From Morinoia aosen (taxonomy: Eukaryota; Arthropoda; Malacostraca; Amphipoda; Talitridae), in NCBI GenBank assembly GCA_030386875.1, contig CM059576.1, forward strand, positions 62,433,581-62,497,580: a DNA stretch of 64,000 nt, in the 5' to 3' direction. The position numbers and the translations under genes are program-made. The notes below the pieces were generated by a model. The model searched no databases and was not told the origin of the DNA. It saw nothing but the letters and a program-made list of their open reading frames with translations. Position 1 is the first letter of the stretch. Each line of letters opens with the position of its first letter. This document shows, one piece after another, positions 57,242 through 64,000 of this stretch.

Positions 57242-57612
57242 CAAGTGTCTACTAAAATGTCCATCCTTCATTTTAGCATTTTTTAGCACCTTTCAGCATA
57301 TTTAAAGATGGAATTTTAGCACCCTTTTCCTTCTATGAGCTCCAATGATAACCATATATAAATCCAATATATATGAAGATCATTGTTATAAACTCTGCAA
57401 TTGTACTAATAAAAAAATACTGCTCAGGTATGGGGGAATGCAGAAACTTCCCCTATTAGGAATGGCCAGGTACCAATCCTAACCCTTGCATTTTTACTTA
57501 TACATATTAAAATCTAAGCGATTTAACATTTTCATAAATTTTTAGCACCTGTCCTTCAATTTTAGCACTTTTTAGCACATTTTAGCACCTTTAGCACCCA
57601 GTAGACACCCTG
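57242..57612. mobile_element. Short MITE with caagtgtctact / cagggtgtctact ends
   Basis: It is bounded by TATTA on both sides (57237-57241 and 57613-57617). The ends are caagtgtctac and, inverted, cagggtgtctac. Inside are direct tttagcacc and tttagcattt words near both ends. The 371 bp have no coding. Terminus and length suggest a hAT-type MITE, but a 5-bp duplication does not fit hAT, so the superfamily is open. Confidence 0.65.
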
Positions 57613-57649
57613 TATTAAACAAAAACAAACATCGGCAGCTTTGGGATGC

Positions 57650-57908
57650 TTTATTTCCAATCAAGCCTGATACAAATGATCTTAATCATTAGTTTTTCAA
57701 ATGTCTTATAACTAACACTATATATAGGACACCATGACGGTTCCCCCGTAAAGCCGGTACCCATTTACGACACCTGGGTCGAGTGGGGTATGGTGCTTGA
57801 GCTTTCCCTTATACCCAATGGGGAAAATCGCAGCGCCAGCGCGGGGATACGAACCCGCGACTCCAACATACAAGTCCGATCCCTTAACCGCTGTGCCACC
57901 GCGAGCAC
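57650..57908 (-). mobile_element. tRNA-derived SINE, copy 2 (reverse orientation)
   Basis: On the minus strand it has a clear A box (TGGCACAGCGG, 57898-57888) and B box (GGTTCGTATCC, 57855-57845) at tRNA-like spacing, followed by the same body as 7206-7506 (tgggtataagggaaagc, then cccactcgacccaggtgtcg and cctgatacaa). A tRNA-head SINE transcribed by Pol III. It is better preserved than copy 1. Confidence 0.88.
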
Positions 57909-58223
57909 TATTACTGACATTGGTAGTTGTCGCAAAACTGTTTTGGATGTTGTCACCGTAATGAGTTGCACATGGCAATATTTAACAGCTGTCTTGAACA
58001 ATGGTGATGTCCAACCCTGTTAGGTTTATTAGTAGTAGGTTATTACTGTCCACTGGTTAGTTTTGTAAGCATTGTAATCATTTTCTGAGCATATAAATAA
58101 ACAACAAAAACAAGAATTATAAACTCACGACTCTATGGTGAGCTTGCGTGTTCCTTCACCTTCAGACCAATACAGGGCCACAGATTGGTAGTCACGACAA
58201 TGTATTATGCATATGTATCCTTG
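57909..58223. other. Unassigned sequence
   Basis: No motif recognised. Short frames overlap the SINE end. Confidence 0.35.
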
Positions 58224-58435
58224 CAAGATTAGATTAGATTATTAGTTAGTTTAAGCCTCCCTATCCGCAACAAAGGCGATCCAAAGAGGAAAGAAGAAGG
58301 CACCATTTAGTATGGAGTTAAGGGAACGTGGAATCTGTGCAGAAGGGGCACAGAAACAGTAAGATGAGAAAGAAGTTCATGAAACAAGATCAAAGTTGAA
58401 GAAGAAAGTAGTAGGTGCTGAAAAACAGGACAGGC
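58224..58435 (+). repeat. Dispersed repeat family 1, copy d
   Basis: agattagattattagttagt, aagcctccctatccgcaaca and accatttagtatggagttaa, ending gctgaaaaacaggacag. The last 100 bp of the family are absent. Confidence 0.85.
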
Positions 58436-58459
58436 TACATGTGTTGATGGTAGAAAATT

Positions 58460-58635
58460 AGATTATTAGTTAGTTTAAGCCTCAATATCCACAACAAATG
58501 CAATCTAATGACAGGAAGGAAGGAGGCACTATTTAGTATGGAGTTAAGGGAATGCAGAATCATTACAGAAAGGGCATAGAAACAGTAAGATGCAAAAGAA
58601 GTTCATGAAACAAGATCAAAGTTGAAGAAGAAAGT
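58460..58635 (+). repeat. Dispersed repeat family 1, copy e (left part, interrupted)
   Basis: It starts gattattagttagtttaagc and follows copy d to gaagaagaaagt, where the LTR-like element begins. The right part resumes at 59424. Confidence 0.85.
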
Positions 58636-59419
58636 TGTGGTGGTTTCGTCTAGCTGTACGCGCTCACCACCACACAAGCACATAAGCGCCACCCCACTGC
58701 CTCAAAGCGCTCTCACTGAACGACCAATCAGCGCTCGAGGCTGGCGCTGGGGTGCCGGACCGAGCCTCTACAAGCTGCGCGCTCCCAATAGCCAGGAAAC
58801 ATCTGAATACACCCACGTACGTTTAGCACAGCACAGACAGAGACAACCCGGCACCGCGAGTACACTAACCAGAGGGCTAGCTCGGTTCAGTGAGGTAAGC
58901 CTATATAATGAGCTGCACGGTAAGCATAAGTCAATTCACAGTGCACTCGCAGAAGCCCTGATATATATCAGGGCTTCTGCGAGTGTAAATATATTCACAG
59001 AAGTCTTCTTCCTGCGAGCCTCCTCACTGCAACGGCTCACACAAGACTTCTCCCTGCGACTCTCCGCGCAGTGACTCCGACGTTCACTAGTCTCGGCTGC
59101 TCAGCAAGCAGTAGCCTCACGGCCTCCATCGCCACCTCGACAGCGCACCGGCACGGCACGCACGACGCGACTTACCGACAACTGTCGGTCCTCCAAGTCG
59201 TCCCTGTGTACTATACTACCTGCCTGTAATCATTTACCTCATGTGCCACACTGTCGGCGATCTTCTCAATAATACGGCCTTTATTCCAGTTGTGTTTTCC
59301 TTATCCTGCCAGGTTCGTTTGCACCTCAGGCTCACACTCCGGGCAAAGATATTCTAAAGTCTAAAAGATATTCACAGTCTGCCCGGAGTGTAAAGCCGGC
59401 TGAGGGAGAACACACTACT
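58636..59419 (+). mobile_element. LTR-like element, copy B, inserted in repeat copy e
   Basis: It matches copy A (29350-29919, reverse orientation) in gaccaatcag, the TATATAA box (58909-58915), cctccatcgccacctcgac, ctcctccaag-type and actgtcggcgat segments. It begins TGTGGTGG and is flanked by a 4-bp duplication AAGT (58632-58635 and 59420-59423) that restores the gaagaaagt/aggtgctg target. Near its right end the words actccgggca and tgcccggagt form an inverted pair (59334-59392). It carries no gag or pol, so a solo LTR is likely. It contains a private palindrome (58944-58985). Confidence 0.8.
58944..58985. repeat. 42-bp perfect palindrome
   Basis: cactcgcagaagccctgata followed by its exact reverse complement with no loop. 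The right arm's outer base is g58985. It lies in LTR copy B and is absent from copy A at the equivalent place. Confidence 0.97.
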
Positions 59420-59423
59420 AAGT

Positions 59424-59522
59424 AATAGGTGCTGAAAAACAGGACAGCATTGAATCGAATAAGATGGCCCTTAACGGGAATATGTGAGGAATATGTGTCT
59501 ATTCCCATAGATACAATACTTA
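59424..59522 (+). repeat. Dispersed repeat family 1, copy e (right part)
   Basis: ataggtgctgaaaaacagga, cagcattgaatcgaataaga, and the ending attcccatagatacaatact continue copy e after the LTR-like element. Confidence 0.85.
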
Positions 59523-59526
59523 TATC

Positions 59527-60032
59527 AGGGTTTTTGAGATATCAGCAGTTTATTGCTCTAAAGGATGAAATTTAATGACACAATTACTTGCAGTATGTAT
59601 TATGAATTTAATTTACAAAAATTATTCAAATGTGTTTCACCTATATTGATGAACATTTTAAATCACAGCGTTAACAACTGCCGGATATTAGAAAATACGT
59701 CTGGTATTCTAAATATCTTTCAGCCACTACAATTCTGGGCATGAGATCTTCCTCAAATTCAATGGGTGTAGCATAAACAAGGCTCTTCATGTGTCTCAAA
59801 AAAAAAAAGAAATCAAATGGAGTCACATCAGAAGATCTCAGAGGCTGTGCAATAAGTCTATTTTGCCTCATCCACCAATTAGGAAATTGATCATTCACGT
59901 AATTTCGGACTCAATAAGCGGCTAATATCTCAAGAACCCAAATTGTTCGGAAAATTTCACAGGAGTAAATGTGTTCATTTGGCCATATCGACTTGGTGAG
60001 CAATTTTGTCCCGCCTGGTTTGAAACACCCTG
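59527..60032 (-). mobile_element. Mariner-type remnant, one end missing
   Basis: The right end tgaaacaccctg with TA at 60033-60034 matches the 39932-40543 element. The left end is cut within the inverted repeat, starting at cagggtttttgagatatcag. The inner + text of the inverted repeat (aaaggatg, cacaattactcg-type) follows the other copy. Confidence 0.8.
59671..59898 (-). pseudogene. Mariner transposase C-terminal remnant
   Basis: Minus-strand frame of 75 residues: FPNWWMRQNRLIAQPLRSSD, then VTPFDFFFFLRHMKSLVYAT and EEDLMPRIVVAERYL. This is the end of a mariner-like transposase, around the third catalytic Asp (kept in SSD here). It is interrupted by a run of a/t that expands Phe. It lies inside the remnant at 59527-60032. 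Confidence 0.85.
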
Positions 60033-60034
60033 TA

Positions 60035-61489
60035 TACATACGTAGTACATGATAGATATCTCAATATAAAATTCGCAAAGGTATTTGCATACATGAGCTC
60101 TTTCGTTTACAAACTTTTAGGTAACCAACATCCAATAAGCCTCGACAAATTAAAGTTCACAACAATTCCATTAGGCGATTCAAAACCTTAGATTTTGAAC
60201 GAAATGAATTCATGCTCAATGTTCATGTGTGGCGAATTACAGAAGAATTCAACTATATAATAATTTTACATTAATTTTCAGTTTTTCCGAGTTTGGCAAT
60301 AAAGCTTTTACTCTTTATTACAGTTCGGAGACAATTTGTAAATGAAAAAAAATCGTCCGCACATTTGAAACCGAATACTCGCCCATTCTTGCCGTCACAA
60401 TAATTCGATTCAGCAAGATTCTCCGAAATTTAACGCTTGGTTTCGTTATCAAGTGTTTTCCCCCAAATTTTCATCGGGATGAATTGCGGTGACTGGTTTG
60501 GCTACACAAGAGCATTCAATTATAGTTACTTGATCAATCGCACGTCTTTTTTGCCGCACGCTCAGGATTGCTGTCCTGTGAAAACGTCCAAGAGGAACTC
60601 TTCAATAAAAGTTTTACATTCAGTAAGAGATTCTTGACATAATCTAACGGGTATATTAAATCATTCCTCTTTCTATCTTAATTGTGGAGTGCGCCTGCTA
60701 CATGTGAGGTGATTTACCCTTAGCCATTAAACTACCATTTGTTTGCTTCACAGTGGGCATGGTAACTTCGGGCTCTTGAGCAGAGTTCTCCGTTCTCCCA
60801 ACATGGCGAGGGGCATCGCATCCAAAAAATTAATTTTCCTTACATCAAAACGAGCGTGTTACAAAATTTAGCTCTTTTTCTTTGCCTAAATGTTCCTAAG
60901 CAACAGGCTATCCCGGTAAGATAGGGTTTAACTTGTGATGTTCTTGCATAATTCTCTGCTGATGGTTCAATTTTGAACAGATTGCATTTTAAATTTTAAC
61001 CATTTTCTAGCAATCATAAGCCCATTCACAATCTTTCTTAACATGTTTAGAGGCACACTAACACTGATATATGGTGGCGTTCTCAAACTCGGCAAGGTTA
61101 ATGGTTGTGATATCAAGCTCGCAATGGGGCAGGACTCGTTTAATCGGGCAGAGGATCAGGTAAATACAATTCCTTCTGAATGATACTACCTGGCTTGTTT
61201 TCCAACAGGAAATTTTTAGGACTTCTCTCCCCTGAGGCAGAATTTCGAGCTAAGGCAACCTTAGGCATTGTATAATTTTTTATCTTACTGGAGAAATTCT
61301 TGATCTAGAAACATCTCAAATGTTGTAAGCCCGTCTTCACTCAATAGTCTTTGTAAAGGTATTCAAATAAAAAATTATTTTCATCAATATACTTGAATAT
61401 TTTCTGTTTTCTACCCACTTATACCGTTAAATATGAATTGGTATACAAGAAAACTCTACTGATTTACTCTACAAGCTTGATTAGACTCG
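60035..61489. other. Unassigned sequence
   Basis: AT-rich. A weak exon-like + segment at about 61071-61158, ending cagaggatcag|gtaaat, was considered and not called. Confidence 0.35.
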
Positions 61490-61765
61490 ATTAGGAGTTA
61501 GTTTAAATAACTCTAACCACAACAAAGGTAATCCAAAGAGAGGAATGATAAAGGAATCATTTACTATGGAAATAAGGGAACAAAGACTCCCAAACAAAAT
61601 CCTTTGCACATTAAAACAAGTTAGAAAGGAAACTTTTGAAACATGATAACAGTTGAAGAAAAAACTAATAAAACACAACAGTGCACTGAAAAATATGGTC
61701 CTAAACAAAACAAAATTTCATTCTACTTCAACTAAAGGCCTGCCTAACCATGACACGCAACCTCA
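61490..61765 (+). repeat. Dispersed repeat family 1, copy f (diverged)
   Basis: gattaggagttagtttaaat, accacaacaaaggtaatcca, aggaatcatttactatggaa and cactgaaaaatatggtccta follow the family order. The most diverged copy. Confidence 0.75.
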
Positions 61766-62004
61766 CCTTCAAAAAAGTACATAATCCATCATGTTCACAA
61801 ATAAAAATTCGGTATTAATGAGAGAATGCGGCGGCCTCAATACAAGTACAGTAATACTGCACAAATCTCACAGCGTTATTGCGGCTAAGAAATACTTAAC
61901 GAGCCGAGACTAACCTAAGAGCGGCAAAATAAAGCAAAAACTAATACCAATCCACAATAAAATCTCCACATTCAAACAGAAGTTTGCCGTCACAACATTA
62001 GTAC
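61766..62004. other. Unassigned sequence
   Basis: Nothing recognised. Joins repeat copy f to the minisatellite. Confidence 0.35.
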
Positions 62005-62880
62005 ACTATGTCAACACTAGTCCACTGTCGCATCACTAGTCCACTGTCGCTTCACTAGTCCACTGTCGCTTCACTAGTCCACTGTCGCTTCACTAGTCCA
62101 CTGTTGCTTCACTAGTCCACTGTCGCATCACTAGTCCACTGTCGCATCACTAGTCCACTGTCGCATCACTAGTCCACTGTCGCATCACTAGTCCACTGTC
62201 GCATCACTAGTCCACTGTCGCATCACTAGTCCACTGTCGCATCACTAGTCCACTGTCGCATCACTAGTCCACTGTCGCATCACTAGTCCACTGTCGCATC
62301 ACTAGTCCACTGTCGCATCACTAGTCCACTGTCGCATAACTAGTCCACTGTCGCATCACTAGTCCACTGTCGCATCACTAGTCCACTGTCGCATCACTAG
62401 TCCACTGTCGCATCACTAGTCCACTGTCGCATCACTAGTCCACTGTCGCATCACTAGTCCACTTTCGCATCACTAGTCCACTTTCGCATCACTAGTCCAC
62501 TGTCGCATCACTAGTCCACTGTCGCATCACTAGTCCACTGTCGCATCACTAGTCAACTGTCGTATCACCAGTACACTGTCGCATCACCAGTCCACTGTCG
62601 CATCACTAGTCCACTGTCGTATCACTAGTCCACTGTCACATCACTAGTCCACTGTCACATTACAAGTCCACTGGCACATCACTAGTCCACTGTCACATCA
62701 CTAGTCCACCGTCACATCACTAGTCCACCGTCACATCACTAGTCCACCGTCATTTCACAAGTCCACTGTCACATCACAAGTCCACTGTCAAATCAATAGT
62801 CCACTGTCACATCACTAGTCCACTGTCACATCACTAGTACACTCGCACGGCACTATTTCTCAGTCACATACAAATTCCGT
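62005..62880 (+). repeat. 19-bp minisatellite, about 44 copies
   Basis: The unit catcactagtccactgtcg is repeated. The centre is almost uniform. The left edge uses cttcac and the right edge mainly cacatcac with drift, the usual pattern of an array homogenised from its middle. Each unit carries the palindrome actagt. It lies 67 bp from the stop codon of the next exon. Confidence 0.95.
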
Positions 62881-62946
62881 CCCACACTAGTCCACCGCCA
62901 TGGCATACTTTTCTACTCTAGGGCTACCGAGGCGCGCGTCGGAAGT

Positions 62947-63237
62947 TCACAGGCGCGGCCGTTTCGATGGCACATCCAGCTCTTCGGATGGACTATCATC
63001 CTCAGACAGGATTATGCTAAGAGCCAAATCAGGCCTAGAGGCTCGATTGCCGGAGGTGAGAGGGACATGACAACTGGAGGAGTGTGAAGCATGACCGCTG
63101 GTGGATGGTTGAGCTTTTTTGAGGTTTTCAGGAGCATCGGAGGCATCACCGTCAGGAGTGCTGCTGAAGTTAGTCAGCGGCATCGGCCGTCCCACCTCTT
63201 CTGGACCCTGAACGCCCAACTGCTCGTCCACCATCAA
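62947..63237 (-). CDS. Terminal exon of an unknown protein
   Basis: Minus strand. The acceptor cacatcatttcag precedes 96 codons in phase 0 that start LMVDEQLGVQGPEEVGRPMP and end SEELDVPSKRPRL-stop. The middle is Ser/Pro/His-rich and disordered-looking. The final KRPRL is nuclear-localisation-like. An in-frame Met at 63234 could also start a short protein. Upstream exons would lie beyond the right edge, to which the gene is open. No family is recognised. The minisatellite begins just past the stop, in its 3' untranslated region or flank. Confidence 0.5.
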   Translation of the reverse strand: MMVDEQLGVQGPEEVGRPMPLTNFSSTPDGDASDAPENLKKAQPSTSGHASHSSSCHVPLTSGNRASRPDLALSIILSEDDSPSEELDVPSKRPRL

Positions 63238-63976
63238 CTGAAATGATGTGAAGAGCCTAATTAACATAGGCATTATGGTACGTAACGATTAGGCATCATC
63301 GCAGCTCTCGTTGCGTTCTAATAGTGATACTTGTCTCCGTGTGTTATTCACGTGTTAGCTCACGAGGATTTTCACGTCATTTATAGAAGAGTACTTCGTA
63401 AAAATTAATAAAAAATAGATGAATAGAGTGGGTTTACAAAAAATACTTTTGATTGACACCTAGTCCATTAAGCATTTATTTACGTTAGTCACGTGCTGTC
63501 ACGGTGGTGAAATATGACACCTCGTCATATACAATCTAATACTTCATAGACGATTTTTATACATCAGAAAATGGTAAGCTCTTGCGCACAGAACCTCGCT
63601 CAGCATTGGGGCAAACGCAGTAATTTTGTGATATGTATGTGTATGAAGGACTAAAAATCAAAACAACCCACATTCATCTCCAAGTTTGAGGAATTTTGCA
63701 ATGTGTTGAACAGTGTCATGGTAAACTGCGTGCGCAACTGAAACGAAATCTTATTACACAAGTGAAATAAGCAATGAAGAATTACGAGAATTTCCTTCGT
63801 TATATTCACAGGTGAGGGAGCTATTCCATGACATGTTTTAGTTCAATGCACACTCATATCATTCGTAATATTTCTTTATTTCAGATAAGAGATGTTAGAT
63901 TGCATATTAGTTTATAATAGGACCGCCTCACCTCGAAGTGAGAAAAGTGTAAATTTTTTGTTTTCAGCCATTGTTA
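63238..63976. other. Sequence upstream of the terminal exon
   Basis: Presumed intron, with nothing further recognised. Confidence 0.35.
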
Positions 63977-63978
63977 TA

Positions 63979-64000
63979 CAGGGTGTTTCAAAAATACACG
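63979..64000 (+). mobile_element. Start of a mariner-type element, cut by the window edge
   Basis: cagggtgtttcaaaaataca preceded by TA (63977-63978) is a mariner-like terminus of the same style as 39932 and 60032. Confidence 0.65.

Noticed and set aside
61071..61158. Possible + strand exon ending in gaggatcag|gtaaat
   Set aside because: Short frame with no acceptor support, neighbouring exon or motif.

Overview
This is eukaryotic, almost certainly insect, nuclear DNA. It is AT-rich, with introns that have ordinary GT..AG ends, a C2H2 zinc-finger gene split by introns, tRNA-derived SINEs, and a dense layer of transposons (Tc1/mariner, hAT, CR1-type and other LINEs, Ty3/gypsy, LTR fragments). 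The transposon mix (mariners with a DUF4817-like N-terminus, long satellites, several nested LINEs) fits a large hemimetabolous insect genome. A cockroach or termite is my best guess, but this is inference and low confidence.

Host genes. (1) On the + strand, five exons (1327-1528, 8573-8662, 11840-11981, 12164-12329, 12693-12971) join in a consistent reading phase. They would encode a secreted protein of about 292 aa whose N-terminal cysteine pattern resembles a PAN/Apple fold. (2) On the - strand, a C2H2 zinc-finger gene has a start-codon exon at 55977-56088 and a large finger exon at 49702-51030. At least one linking exon is unresolved. (3) A decayed paralogue of that finger gene lies at 39420-38657 and 31779-31333 on the - strand. 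A LINE splits it and left a perfect 11-bp target-site duplication. (4) A terminal exon with a nuclear-localisation-like tail sits at 63237-62947 on the - strand, and the rest of that gene lies beyond the right edge.

Layout. 1-13 kb is the five-exon gene, with intron 1 full of foldback repeats, a MITE, a SINE and the first copy of a hairpin-unit repeat (10.03-10.93 kb). 13-16 kb holds a 43-bp minisatellite and a complete but dead mariner. 16-19.7 kb is mostly unassigned. 19.7-29.4 kb is nested: a CR1-type LINE ORF1 (zinc finger plus SGNH-like GDS block) is broken by a DNA element and then by a second LINE, whose endonuclease is itself broken by a hAT element with an exact 8-bp target duplication. 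29.35-29.92 kb is an LTR-like fragment. 31-39.4 kb is the finger pseudogene with a LINE inside it and a 5'-deleted Ty3/gypsy element inside the LINE. 39.9-47.2 kb holds a deleted mariner, a 34-bp satellite with a 430-bp higher-order duplication, a hAT fragment, a foldback MITE and the inverted second copy of the hairpin-unit repeat. 48-62 kb holds six copies of one dispersed repeat family, the finger gene, several MITEs or SINEs, and a second copy of the LTR with a private 42-bp perfect palindrome. A 19-bp minisatellite (62.0-62.9 kb) directly follows the stop codon of the last exon.

Most of the window therefore records successive insertions, several of which can be ordered in time from interruption and target duplications. 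No RNA gene other than the SINE tRNA heads, no CRISPR and no bacterial-type operon was seen.
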